A DNA stretch of 64,000 nucleotides, taken from positions 4,402,001 through 4,466,000 of the forward strand of contig NZ_CP107819.1 of NCBI RefSeq assembly GCF_036346295.1. Reading direction: 5' to 3'. The notes under the pieces are model-generated. The model made no database searches. It saw only the letters and a program-made list of their open reading frames with translations, and had not been told where the DNA came from. This stretch comes from Streptomyces sp. NBC_00536. Lineage in GTDB: Bacteria; Actinomycetota; Actinomycetes; Streptomycetales; Streptomycetaceae. The translations under genes were made by a program, and so were the position numbers. Numbering within the stretch: the stretch's first letter is position 1; every line of letters begins with the position of its first letter. This document shows, one piece after another, positions 42,959 to 51,493 of this stretch.

Positions 42959-43783
42959 ATGGTGGTGCACCAGCACAGGCGGCGGGGGGCTGCGGCCGTG
43001 GCCGTGGCGGCCATGGTGGCGATCGGCGGGTGTGGTGGTCCGGAAGGGGCGCCTGCGGGCGCTGACGCGAGGCCACCCGGTGATCCCACGGCGGCCGTGC
43101 GCGGCGCCGCCGACGCGCTGACCCGCAGCGGCAGCGCCCAGGCCCGTACGGCGATGGAGATGGCCACCGGCGGTACCCGGATCACCATCCGGGGCGAGGG
43201 CGGGGTCGACTTCAAGAAGCGGATGGGCCAGCTGCTGGTGATGCTCCCGGCCGATGTGACCGGCAAGCCGGGGCATCGGCCCATTACGGAGCTGCTCACT
43301 CCCGGCGCTCTGTACATGAAGAACCGGGGCGCCGGAGTGCCCGCCGACAAGTGGGTCCGGGTCGACACGACGACCCTCGCGGACGGGAACCTCGTCACCG
43401 GCGGGGCCACCGATCCGATCACCGCCGCCGAGCTGCTGCGCGGGGCGCAGGGGGTCACGTACGTCGGTGAGACGGACCTGTCGGGGACGAAGGTCCGCCA
43501 CTACCAGGGCACCACGGACATCGGGCGGGCCGCGCGGAGCGCCTCGCCGGACGTGCGGGGGGCGCTGGAGGCGGCGGCGAAAGGGTTCAGCAACGACGCC
43601 GTGCCCTTCGACGCGTACCTGGATCACGAGGGGCGGCTGCGGAAGGTCCGGCACCGCTTCAGCTATGTCAACAATGGCGTGATCGATGTCTCCTCGACCA
43701 CGCTGCTCTACGGCTTCGGCGCTCCGGTGACGGTCGTTCTCCCCGCAAGCGGGGACATTTTCGCCGGGAAGATCGCCGAGTAG
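42959..43783 (+). CDS. Lipoprotein, LppX/LprG-like
   Basis: A 274-aa protein. The N-terminal signal is basic then hydrophobic, with a lipobox ending AIGGC near residue 25 and a Gly/Pro/Ala-rich tether. The mature domain has repeated beta-strand patterns (TRITIRGEGGVDFKK, ALYMKNRG, KVRHYQGTTDIG, LRKVRHRFSYV) like the LppX/LprAFG half-barrel family that carries lipids or senses the envelope. ATG 42959 is preferred because it opens on the signal peptide. Ligand unknown. Confidence 0.75.
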   Translation: MVVHQHRRRGAAAVAVAAMVAIGGCGGPEGAPAGADARPPGDPTAAVRGAADALTRSGSAQARTAMEMATGGTRITIRGEGGVDFKKRMGQLLVMLPADVTGKPGHRPITELLTPGALYMKNRGAGVPADKWVRVDTTTLADGNLVTGGATDPITAAELLRGAQGVTYVGETDLSGTKVRHYQGTTDIGRAARSASPDVRGALEAAAKGFSNDAVPFDAYLDHEGRLRKVRHRFSYVNNGVIDVSSTTLLYGFGAPVTVVLPASGDIFAGKIAE

Positions 43784-43930
43784 CCGGTGCGGTGGTCCGG
43801 GACGCGGCGACCGGGCCATCGCCGGGTATCCGGAAATGGTCCATCCGTGTCATGTGCGCAGCGAGCTGCGCTCCCTACGCTGGGAGCGGAGCAGTCCGAT
43901 GCCCGATGGCGGCAGATAGAGGTGACACGC

Positions 43931-44086
43931 GTGACTCCCGCAGGCGGTACGACGGTGCAGGACCACGTGGCGCTCGCCGAGATCGAGCTGTGCGGTGAGC
44001 TGATCATCGCGGCTTCCGCCGCCGCCGAGGAGCGGCTCAGCCAGGACCGGATCGATGAGGTGCTCGGCGCGATCTGCTGCCCGTAG
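43931..44086 (+). CDS. Small acidic helical protein, hypothetical (51 aa)
   Basis: A 51-aa product from GTG 43931 with GAGG 8 bp upstream. It is predicted to be mostly helical (DHVALAEIELCGELIIAASA, then EERLSQDRIDEVLG) and ends in ICCP, with three Cys in all. It lies just before csoR on the opposite strand. I do not recognise its family. Confidence 0.55.
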   Translation: MTPAGGTTVQDHVALAEIELCGELIIAASAAAEERLSQDRIDEVLGAICCP

Positions 44087-44101
44087 ATACGGGGGTGGGG
44101 G

Positions 44102-44446
44102 TCAGGTGCGCAGTAGGCGGGCGATGGCCTTCGTCGCTTCCTCGACCTTGGCGTCGATCTCGGTGCCGCCCTTGACCGCCGCGTCGGCGACGCAGTGGCG
44201 CAGGTGCTCTTCGAGCAGCTGCAGCGCGAAGGACTGGAGGGCCTTCGTGCTGGCCGAGACCTGCGTGAGTATGTCGATGCAGTAGACGTCCTCGTCCACG
44301 AGCCGTTGCAGGCCGCGGATCTGGCCCTCGATCCGGCGCAGGCGCTTGAGGTGTTCGTCCTTCTGGTGGTGGTAGCCGTGTACGGCGGGGGCGCCGGGGC
44401 TGTCGCCCTGCGCGGGCCCGGCCGCCGCTGCCTCGGTGGTCGTCAT
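44102..44446 (-). CDS. csoR: CsoR copper-sensing repressor
   Basis: A 114-aa all-helical protein of the CsoR/RcnR/FrmR family. The copper ligands of CsoR are all present: Cys56 in DVYCIDIL, and His81 and Cys85 in EEHLRHC. Basic residues of helix 1 (HLKRLRRIEGQIRGLQR) bind DNA. The family represses copper efflux and chaperone genes until Cu(I) binds. Synteny matches SCO4136, the characterised S. coelicolor CsoR. A GC-tract palindrome just upstream is the expected operator, implying autoregulation. No copZ/copA genes are adjacent. Confidence 0.9.
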   Translation of the reverse strand: MTTTEAAAAGPAQGDSPGAPAVHGYHHQKDEHLKRLRRIEGQIRGLQRLVDEDVYCIDILTQVSASTKALQSFALQLLEEHLRHCVADAAVKGGTEIDAKVEEATKAIARLLRT

Positions 44447-44493
44447 GCGTCCTCCCGTGGTCCGTGTTCCGTCATGAGGGCCATGGGGTGTAC

Positions 44494-44510
44494 ATACCCC
44501 TCATGGGTAT
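44494..44510. promoter_or_regulatory. CsoR operator
   Basis: ATACCC-ctcat-GGGTAT is a perfect inverted repeat of the AT-flanked GC-tract kind bound by CsoR, 48 bp upstream of the csoR start. It overlaps a second inverted repeat, GGGGT-gtacat-ACCCC (44485-44500). Confidence 0.75.
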
Positions 44511-44656
44511 AGGGTACCGGCCGCCACGCGCGGTGGCAGGGGTCCGTACCGCTCACTCTGCCTGATGGAGGACACTGGGGAACCGCCGGTTAGCCGTGGC
44601 TGGAGGATGCGCCTAGCATCAGCCTGACCGAATCCAATGCACCCCGAGGACCTCAC

Positions 44657-45277
44657 GTGCGATTTCGTCTGACCCCCAGGGAGACGAGCTTCTACGACAT
44701 GTTCGCCGCCTCCGCGGACAACATCGTCACGGGCTCGAAGCTCCTGATGGAACTGCTCGGGGCGGACTCGTCCGCGCGGGCCGAGATCGCGGAGCGGATG
44801 CGGGCGGCGGAGCACGCGGGGGACGATGCCACCCACGCGATCTTCCACCAGCTGAACTCCTCCTTCATTACGCCCTTCGACCGCGAGGACATCTACAACC
44901 TCGCGTCCTGCCTCGACGACATCATGGACTTCATGGAAGAGGCGGTCGACCTGGTCGTCCTCTACCAGGTGGAGGAGCTCCCCAAGGGCGTCGAGCAGCA
45001 GATCGAGGTGCTGGCGCGGGCGGCCGAGCTGACCGCCGAGGCCATGCCCCACCTGCGGACGATGGAGAACCTCACCGAGTACTGGATCGAGGTCAACCGG
45101 CTGGAGAACCAGGCCGACCAGATCCACCGCAAGCTGCTCGCCCACCTCTTCAACGGCAAGTACGACGCCATGGAGGTGCTCAAGCTCAAGCAGATCGTCG
45201 ACGTGCTTGAAGAGGCCGCCGACGCGTTCGAGCACGTCGCGAACACGGTGGAGACCATCGCGGTCAAGGAGTCCTGA
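44657..45277 (+). CDS. DUF47/PhoU-like protein partnered with PiT
   Basis: A 206-aa all-helical PhoU-like protein of the DUF47 family (TPRETSFYDMFAASADNIV at the N-terminus, then FITPFDREDIYNLASCLDDI with the conserved E/D-rich metal-binding helix). It is the usual partner of PiT transporters and is thought to modulate their activity. GTG 44657 opens the reading frame. It ends 5 bp before the transporter gene, so the two form an operon. It corresponds to SCO4137. Confidence 0.9.
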   Translation: MRFRLTPRETSFYDMFAASADNIVTGSKLLMELLGADSSARAEIAERMRAAEHAGDDATHAIFHQLNSSFITPFDREDIYNLASCLDDIMDFMEEAVDLVVLYQVEELPKGVEQQIEVLARAAELTAEAMPHLRTMENLTEYWIEVNRLENQADQIHRKLLAHLFNGKYDAMEVLKLKQIVDVLEEAADAFEHVANTVETIAVKES

Positions 45278-45282
45278 ACCTC

Positions 45283-46281
45283 GTGGACACCTTTGCGCTG
45301 ATCGTGACCATCGGTGTCGCGCTCGGCTTCACCTACACCAACGGCTTCCACGACTCGGCGAACGCGATCGCGACCTCGGTCTCGACGCGGGCGCTGACGC
45401 CGCGCGCCGCCCTCGCGATGGCCGCGGTGATGAACCTCGCCGGTGCCTTCCTGGGCAGCGGAGTGGCCAAGACGGTCAGCAAGGGGCTCATCGAGACGCC
45501 CCACGGGACCCGGGGGATGTGGATCCTCTTCTCGGCGCTGGTCGGCGCGATCGTGTGGAACCTGGTCACGTGGTACTTCGGCCTGCCGTCGTCCTCCTCG
45601 CACGCGCTCTTCGGCGGCATGGTCGGCGCGGCGCTCGCGGGCGGGATCGGCGTCATCTGGCACGGGGTGCTGGAGAAGGTCGTCATCCCGATGTTCCTCT
45701 CGCCCGTCGTCGGCCTGATCGTGGGCTATCTGGTGATGGTCGCGATCATGTGGATGTTCCGCAGGTCCAACCCGCACAAGGCCAAGCGCGGCTTCCGGAT
45801 CGCCCAGACCGTCTCGGCGGCCGCCATGGCGCTGGGCCACGGTCTCCAGGACGCGCAGAAGACGATGGGCATCGTGGTGATGGCCCTGGTCATCGCCGAT
45901 GTCGAGAAGGCCGGCGACCCCATCCCCGTGTGGGTCAAGATCGCGTGTGCCGTGATGCTCTCGCTCGGTACGTACGCGGGTGGCTGGCGGATCATGCGCA
46001 CCCTCGGCCGCAAGATCATCGAGCTGGACCCGCCGCAGGGCTTCGCTGCCGAGACCACCGGCGCCTCGATCATGTACACCGCGTCCTACCTGTACCAGGC
46101 GCCGATCTCCACCACCCACGTGATCACCTCGGCGATCATGGGTGTGGGTGCGACCAAGCGGGTCAACGCGGTCCGCTGGGGCGTCGCCAAGAACATCATC
46201 CTGGGCTGGTTCATCACCATGCCGGCCGCGGCGCTGGTCGCGGCGATGAGCTTCTGGGTCGTGGACCTCGCCCTCGGCTAG
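45283..46281 (+). CDS. pitH1: Low-affinity inorganic phosphate transporter (PiT)
   Basis: A 332-aa polytopic protein with the duplicated PiT signature: GFTYTNGFHDSANAIATSVS near residue 12 and the second half-copy ALGHGLQDAQKTMGI near residue 188. These belong to the PD001131 repeats that build the phosphate path. It imports metal-phosphate or phosphate with cations at sufficient supply. It follows the DUF47 gene closely and ends at a strong terminator. The symbol rests on synteny with SCO4138, remembered as pitH1. Confidence 0.9.
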   Translation: MDTFALIVTIGVALGFTYTNGFHDSANAIATSVSTRALTPRAALAMAAVMNLAGAFLGSGVAKTVSKGLIETPHGTRGMWILFSALVGAIVWNLVTWYFGLPSSSSHALFGGMVGAALAGGIGVIWHGVLEKVVIPMFLSPVVGLIVGYLVMVAIMWMFRRSNPHKAKRGFRIAQTVSAAAMALGHGLQDAQKTMGIVVMALVIADVEKAGDPIPVWVKIACAVMLSLGTYAGGWRIMRTLGRKIIELDPPQGFAAETTGASIMYTASYLYQAPISTTHVITSAIMGVGATKRVNAVRWGVAKNIILGWFITMPAAALVAAMSFWVVDLALG

Positions 46282-46320
46282 AGGTAAACGAAAGCGGTAA
46301 CGAAAAGCGGCAACGAAAGT

Positions 46321-46354
46321 GGGCCGGCTCCCCCCACCCAGGGGGAGCCGGCCC
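46321..46354 (+). terminator. Terminator of the DUF47-PiT operon
   Basis: A 14-bp stem, GGGCCGGCTCCCCC with its complement around a 6-base loop, followed by CTTTTTCTTT. It stands between PiT and convergent pstB and can serve both. Confidence 0.93.
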
Positions 46355-46440
46355 TCTTTTTCTTTCGCCTTGCGGTGGCACCGCCATGCAGCACCGCAGG
46401 ACGTGTGTGGGGGCCCTTGCGGGCCCGCCCCTCGCGGGGT

Positions 46441-47217
46441 TTATCCGAAGCGGCCCGAGATGTAGTCCTCGGTGGCCTGGACGGACGGGTTGGAGAAGAT
46501 CCGGTCCGTGTCGTCGATCTCGACGAGCTTGCCGGGCTGGCCGACCGCCGCGAGGTTGAAGAACGCGGTGCGGTCCGAGACGCGGGCCGCCTGCTGCATG
46601 TTGTGCGTCACGATGACGATCGTGAAGCGCTCCTTCAGCTCGCCGACCAGGTCCTCGATGGCGAGGGTGGAGATCGGGTCGAGGGCCGAGCAGGGCTCGT
46701 CCATCAGCAGGACCTGGGGCTCGACCGCGATGGCGCGGGCGATGCACAGACGCTGCTGCTGGCCGCCGGAGAGGCCGGAGCCGGGCTTGTTCAGGCGGTC
46801 CTTGACCTCGTTCCAGAGGTTGGCGCCCTGGAGGGACTTCTCGACGATGTCGGTCAGCTCGGACTTCTTGAAGCTGCCGTTCAGCCGCAGGCCCGCCGCC
46901 ACGTTGTCGAAGATCGACATGGTGGGGAAGGGGTTCGGGCGCTGGAAGACCATGCCGACCGTGCGGCGGACCGCGACCGGGTCGACGCCGGGGCCGTACA
47001 GGTTCTCGTCGTCCAGCAGCACCTTGCCCTCGACGCGGCCACCGGGGGTGACCTCGTGCATGCGGTTCAGGGTGCGCAGGAAGGTGGACTTGCCGCAGCC
47101 GGAGGGGCCGATGAAGGCCGTCACGGAGCGGGGCTCGACGGTCATGGAGATGTCGTCGATGGCCTTGTGGTTGCCGTAGAAGGCGGAGAGGCCGCTGACA
47201 TCGATGCGCTTGGCCAT
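46441..47217 (-). CDS. pstB: Phosphate ABC transporter ATPase PstB
   Basis: A 258-aa ABC ATPase. Walker A is GPSGCGKST (37-45), the signature is LSGGQQQRL, Walker B is [12 protein letters not shown], and the switch is [12 protein letters not shown]. It powers high-affinity phosphate uptake through PstC/PstA. It is the last gene of pstSCAB, with 29 bp after pstA. Confidence 0.96.
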   Translation of the reverse strand: MAKRIDVSGLSAFYGNHKAIDDISMTVEPRSVTAFIGPSGCGKSTFLRTLNRMHEVTPGGRVEGKVLLDDENLYGPGVDPVAVRRTVGMVFQRPNPFPTMSIFDNVAAGLRLNGSFKKSELTDIVEKSLQGANLWNEVKDRLNKPGSGLSGGQQQRLCIARAIAVEPQVLLMDEPCSALDPISTLAIEDLVGELKERFTIVIVTHNMQQAARVSDRTAFFNLAAVGQPGKLVEIDDTDRIFSNPSVQATEDYISGRFG

Positions 47218-47246
47218 GAGGGGGTCACTTCGCTTTCATGATCGCG

Positions 47247-48329
47247 TCAGCGACCGGTCTTCGGGGCCTTCCAGCGGGCGATGCCGCGGGCCACCAGATT
47301 GAGGATCATGACGAAGGCGATCAGGACGAGGGCAGCGGCCCAGGCCCGGTCGTAGGAGGCTTCACTGCCGACCTTGTACTGCTCCCAGATGTACAGGGGG
47401 AGCGAGGACTGCGCGCCTTCGAAGGGGTTGCCGTTGATCAGCTGCGAACCGAAGACCAGCAGCATGATCGGGGCGGTCTCACCGGCGATGCGGGCCACGG
47501 CCAGCATGACACCCGTGGAGATGCCGCCGATGGCGGTGGGGAGGACCACCTTGAGGATCATGCGCCACTTCGGCACACCGAGGGCCAGGGCGGCCTCGCG
47601 CAGCTCGTTCGGGACGAGCTTGAGCATTTCCTCGGTGGAGCGGACCACGACCGGCATCATCAGGATCGACAGGGCCAGCGAACCGGCGAAGCCGGAGGGG
47701 CCGAAGCCGAGGATCAGGTTCCAGGTCGTCAGGATGAACAGACCCGCGACGATGGACGGGATGCCGGTCATGACGTCGACGAAGAAGGTCACGATCTTGG
47801 CGAGCGGGCCCCGGCCGTACTCGACCAGGTAGACCGCGGTCAGCAGGCCGATGGGGGCCGAGATCGCGGTGGCCAGGCCGACCTGCTCCATCGTGCCGAG
47901 CAGTGCGTGGTAGACGCCGCCGCCCTGCTCGAAGCTGGTCACGCCGTTCATCGAGTGGCTCAGGAAGTCGGGCGTGAGCGCCTTCATGCCGCGGGCGATC
48001 GTCGTCCACAGCAGGGAGACCAGCGGGACGACCGCGAGGACGAAGCAGACCCAGACGACCGAGGTCGCGATCCGGTCCTTGGCCTGGCGGCGGTTCTCGA
48101 TGACCGCGCTCGCGGTGTACGTGATGACCACGAACAGCAGGGCGGCGATCAGGCCCCACTGGGTCTTGCTGGAGAGGCCGAAGACGGCGCCGATGCCGCA
48201 GCCGAGGGCCACCGAGAGGAGCGCGATGCCGGCCGGGGCCCAGCGGGGCAGACCACCGCGGGTGAGGCTGGCCGGGGCGACGGACTTGCGGGCCCGGGTG
48301 GGGCGCTGGTCCTGGAGTACGTGGCTCAT
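47247..48329 (-). CDS. pstA: Phosphate ABC transporter permease PstA
   Basis: A 360-aa permease with an N-terminal basic region and about eight hydrophobic segments. The EAA-type coupling loop is LREAALALGVPKWRMILKVV, followed by the usual ISTGVMLAVARIAGETAP. It forms the membrane channel with PstC. The ATG overlaps the pstC stop by one base. Confidence 0.95.
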   Translation of the reverse strand: MSHVLQDQRPTRARKSVAPASLTRGGLPRWAPAGIALLSVALGCGIGAVFGLSSKTQWGLIAALLFVVITYTASAVIENRRQAKDRIATSVVWVCFVLAVVPLVSLLWTTIARGMKALTPDFLSHSMNGVTSFEQGGGVYHALLGTMEQVGLATAISAPIGLLTAVYLVEYGRGPLAKIVTFFVDVMTGIPSIVAGLFILTTWNLILGFGPSGFAGSLALSILMMPVVVRSTEEMLKLVPNELREAALALGVPKWRMILKVVLPTAIGGISTGVMLAVARIAGETAPIMLLVFGSQLINGNPFEGAQSSLPLYIWEQYKVGSEASYDRAWAAALVLIAFVMILNLVARGIARWKAPKTGR

Positions 48330-49318
48330 CAGGCGTTCGCCCCCGAGAAGTCCTTGCGACGGGCGATGATCAGGCGTGCGGCGCCGTTGACCAGCAGGGT
48401 CAGGAGGAAGAGCACCAGACCGGAGGCGATCAGCGCGTCCCGGCCGAACTCGTTGGCCTCGCCGAACTTCGCGGCGATGTTCTGCGCGAAGGTTCCGCCG
48501 CCCGGGTTCAGCAGGTGACCGGAGATGAGGAAGCTCGGGGAGAGTACGGTCGCCACGGCCATGGTCTCGCCGAGCGCGCGGCCGAGGCCCAGCATCGAGG
48601 CGGAGATGATGCCGGAGCGGCCGAAGGGCAGGACCGACAGCCGGATGACTTCCCAGCGCGTCGCGCCGAGGGCCAGGGCGGCTTCCTCGTTCATGCGCGG
48701 GACCTGAAGGAAGACCTCGCGGCTGACGCTGGTCACGATCGGCAGGATCATGATCGCGAGCAGGATGCCGACGGTGAAGATCGAGCGGGCGACGCCGACC
48801 TGGGTCTTCTCGAAGATGTAGGTCCAGCCGAAGTACTCGTCGAGCCAGAGGTTCAGCCCGCCGAGGTAGGGGACCAGGACGAGGGCGCCCCAGATGCCGT
48901 AGACGATCGACGGCACGGCGGCCAGCAGGTCGACGACGTAGGCGATCGGACCGGCCAGCTTGCGCGGCGCGTAGTGCGAGATGAAGAGGGCGATGCCGAC
49001 GGCGATCGGAACCGCGATGGCCATCGCGATGACCGAGCTGACGACGGTGCCGAAGAGCAGGACGGCGATGCCGAAGACGGGGGGCGTGGCCGAAGGGTCC
49101 CAGTCGAACGTGGTGAGGAAGTTCCCCTTGTTGTCCGAGAGGGCGATCGACGCGCGGTAGGTGAGGAAGGCGGCTATCGACGCCATGATCACCAGGAGCA
49201 GGATGCCGGAGCCCTGGGAGAGCCCCGCGAAGATCTTGTCACCGGCGCGGCCGGTGGACCTTCCGCTCTTGGAGACCGGCGGAGCCGGGTCTATCTGGGT
49301 GGGTGTGGTGGAAGCCAT
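48329..49318 (-). CDS. pstC: Phosphate ABC transporter permease PstC
   Basis: A 329-aa permease with six or more membrane helices and the EAA loop NEEAALALGATRWEVIRLSV near residue 220, then GLGRALGETMAVATV. It partners PstA. It is separated from pstS by 129 bp carrying a long hairpin, and its own ATG is at 49318. Confidence 0.95.
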   Translation of the reverse strand: MASTTPTQIDPAPPVSKSGRSTGRAGDKIFAGLSQGSGILLLVIMASIAAFLTYRASIALSDNKGNFLTTFDWDPSATPPVFGIAVLLFGTVVSSVIAMAIAVPIAVGIALFISHYAPRKLAGPIAYVVDLLAAVPSIVYGIWGALVLVPYLGGLNLWLDEYFGWTYIFEKTQVGVARSIFTVGILLAIMILPIVTSVSREVFLQVPRMNEEAALALGATRWEVIRLSVLPFGRSGIISASMLGLGRALGETMAVATVLSPSFLISGHLLNPGGGTFAQNIAAKFGEANEFGRDALIASGLVLFLLTLLVNGAARLIIARRKDFSGANA

Positions 49319-49396
49319 GGTCTTTCCGGTCTGTGTGGGGGGCGAGCCCCCTGGCGGCGGTGCACCGGATTCCCCTGGGTGGAGGGGAGGGCCCCG

Positions 49397-49434
49397 GGTA
49401 CCGGCCCCTCCCGGACGGGGGAGGAGCCGGTACC
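49397..49434 (-). terminator. Attenuating or mRNA-stabilising hairpin between pstS and pstC
   Basis: GGTACCGGC pairs with GCCGGTACC around a C-rich/G-rich inner stem and GGAC loop, starting 14 bp after the pstS stop on the coding strand. It has no T-tract. Such hairpins commonly make the binding-protein message more abundant than the permease messages. Confidence 0.7.
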
Positions 49435-49447
49435 GCGGGGATCAGGG

Positions 49448-50590
49448 TCAGGCGAGCGACTTGATGACTTCGCGCACCTTGGCGTTGATCTCGGCCGGGA
49501 TCGGCGCGTAGCCGTTGTCCGTGAGGAGCTTCTGGCCCGCGTCCGAGGCGGTGTAGTTCAGGAAGGACTGCACGGTCTTCAGCGTCGCGGGCTTGTTGCC
49601 CTTGTCGCAGACGATCTCGTAGGTGACCAGGACGATCGGGTAGGCGCCGTCGGCCTTGGTCGCGTAGTCCAGCTTCAGCGACAGGTCGGAACCGGTGCCG
49701 ACGACCTTGGCGGCGGCGATGGCCTTGGAGGCGTTCTCACCGGTGGCCTTGACCGGGGCGGCGGCGCCCGTGTTCACGTCGACCGTCTTGATGTTCTGCG
49801 AGCTGGCGTAGGAGAGCTCGAAGTAGCCGATCGCGCCGTCGGCGGCCTTCACCTGGGCGGCGACGTCGGACGAGCTGCCCGCGGCCTGGCCGCCCGGAGC
49901 GGCCCACTTCTTCGCCGGCTCGTAGCTCCACGCGTCGGGGGCGGCGGTCTTGAGGTACTTGGTGAAGTTCTCGGTGGTGCCCGAGTCGTCTGACCGGTGG
50001 AAGGCCTGGATGGCGGTGGAGGGAAGCGTGACGCCCGGGTTCAGCTTCTTGATCGCCTCGTCGTCCCACTTCTTGATCTTGTCGTTGAAGATCGCGGCGA
50101 TGGTGGGAGCGTCCAGGGTCAGCTTGTCGACGCCGGCGACGTTGAAGCCGATGGCGATCGGGCCGCCGACCATGGGCAGGTTGATGCCCTGGCCGCCGGT
50201 GCAGACCTTCTTCGAGTCCTCGACCTGGGCGGGCTTCAGCGGGGAGTCCGAACCGGCGAAACCGACGGTGCCCTGGTTGAAGGCGACGATGCCCTCACCG
50301 GAGGAGATCGACTTGTAGTTGACCTCGACGCCGGAGCAGGCGGCCATGTAGTTCTTCACCCACAGGTCGACCGCGTTCTTCTGGGCGGAGGAGCCGGAAG
50401 CGAGGAGCTGGCCCTTGGCGTCGTCGCACTTGACGTCGCCCGGGGCCGGGGCGGACGGCTTCGCCGTGCCGGAGCCGTTGTCCTTGGTGGTGTTGTTGTC
50501 CGAGCCGCACGCCGTGAGGACCAGGGCACCGGACACGACGAGCGCACCGAGCACGGAGGCACGAAGCCGGTTGTTGCGCTGAAGCTTCAC
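49448..50590 (-). CDS. pstS: Phosphate-binding lipoprotein PstS
   Basis: A 380-aa protein with a lipoprotein signal ending LVLTAC (Cys28) and an Asp/Gly/Ser/Pro-rich linker. The PstS fold carries phosphate-binding loops: LASGSSAQKNAVDLWV, GTVGFAGSDSPLK, and FHRSDDSGTTENFTKYL. It delivers phosphate to PstCA. It is the first gene of the operon, with PHO boxes upstream. Confidence 0.96.
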   Translation of the reverse strand: MKLQRNNRLRASVLGALVVSGALVLTACGSDNNTTKDNGSGTAKPSAPAPGDVKCDDAKGQLLASGSSAQKNAVDLWVKNYMAACSGVEVNYKSISSGEGIVAFNQGTVGFAGSDSPLKPAQVEDSKKVCTGGQGINLPMVGGPIAIGFNVAGVDKLTLDAPTIAAIFNDKIKKWDDEAIKKLNPGVTLPSTAIQAFHRSDDSGTTENFTKYLKTAAPDAWSYEPAKKWAAPGGQAAGSSSDVAAQVKAADGAIGYFELSYASSQNIKTVDVNTGAAAPVKATGENASKAIAAAKVVGTGSDLSLKLDYATKADGAYPIVLVTYEIVCDKGNKPATLKTVQSFLNYTASDAGQKLLTDNGYAPIPAEINAKVREVIKSLA

Positions 50591-50728
50591 TTTCGGGTGT
50601 TCCTTCCAGAAGCCGCCGGCCGCTTTCTGTATCGGGGCGGCGTGCGAAGAGGACTACGTGGTTGCTCGGGGGGCCGTGGCCAGTGGCGTGCGACCCGCAC
50701 CGTGCAGTTCCGAAATTAGGCAGATCAG

Positions 50729-50767
50729 GTGAAGCGGCCGACGGGGGTGGGTGAACGGACGGTGAAC
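50729..50767 (-). promoter_or_regulatory. PHO boxes of pstS
   Basis: On the coding strand, GTTCACC repeats occur at the complements of 50761-50767 and 50750-50756, exactly 11 bp apart, with CTTCACC at 50729-50735 two helical turns further on. This is the 11-bp direct-repeat pattern bound by PhoP. A TAATTT-like -10 (complement ~50713-50718) follows. Together with two repeat blocks this fills the 903-bp pstS-CHAD spacer, in which I see no gene. Confidence 0.8.
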
Positions 50768-50978
50768 CGTGGCGGACGGCATGGTGCGGGGGGCTGCGCC
50801 GTTGCCGGGGGGTATCGGGCCGTTACCTTGCCGTTATTGTGCCGTGACGGTTTCCGGGGCGGTGCCGTGGGGGTACGGACCCCCGCGCCCGGGGGTGGCC
50901 GGAATTCGCCCCTGCCGGGGCGTGGCCATTCCGGCCCGGATCTCCTCCGCCCTGCGGGCCGGGCGCAGCCGAACCCGG

Positions 50979-51205
50979 CCTCGCGAGCCGGGCCGGGCGC
51001 AGCCCAACCCGGCCTCGCGAGCCGGGCTGGGCGCAGCCGAACCCGGCCTCGCGAGCCCGGCTGGGCGCAGCCAAACCCCGCCTCGCGAGCCGGGCGGGGC
51101 CAACCCGCCAAACCCGGCCTCGCGAGCCGGGCTGGGCCAACCCGCAGCCAAACCCCGCCTCGCGGCCGGGCCGGGCCAACCCGCAGCCAAACCCAGCCTC
51201 GCCGG
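50979..51205. repeat. Tandem ~34-40-bp repeats with CCTCGCGAGCCGGGC core
   Basis: Seven units start at 50979, 51013, 51047, 51081, 51118, 51158 and 51197. The period is 34 bp for the first four and grows to 37-40 bp. The last unit runs into an inverse copy of the CGCCTCAAACGCCGGCG element. Confidence 0.85.
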
Positions 51206-51310
51206 CGTTTGAGGCGCCCCCGGAGGGCATGAGGGTCGCACCCGGCGTCTGTGCTTGGACCGTGGTCCGTCGGTCCGGTGGGGCGCTGCGGCCCGTGGGC
51301 CCTCCGGGGG

Positions 51311-51490
51311 CGCCTCAAACGCCGGCGAGGCTGGAGGTGGCTGCGGCCCGGACGCCGGTGGGGCTGGGTTTGGCCGAGGTTGGGGCGCCTCAAACGCCGG
51401 CGAGGCTGGAGGTGGCTGCGGCTCGGACGCCGGTGGGGCTGGGTTTGGCCGAGGTTGGGGCGGCTCGGACGCCGGTGGGGCTGGAATGCC
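51311..51490. repeat. 75-bp tandem duplication with CGCCTCAAACGCCGGCG core
   Basis: The block 51311-51385 is repeated at 51386-51460 with one or two changes, followed by a partial third copy of its second half. It ends at the CHAD gene stop. Confidence 0.85.
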
Positions 51491-51493
51491 GGG

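Noticed and set aside
42630..43076. A 148-aa version of the small Cys protein
   Set aside because: The upstream extension is Pro/Arg/Pro low complexity and overlaps the lipoprotein signal region on the other strand. The 65-aa form from 42827 keeps the plausible domain.
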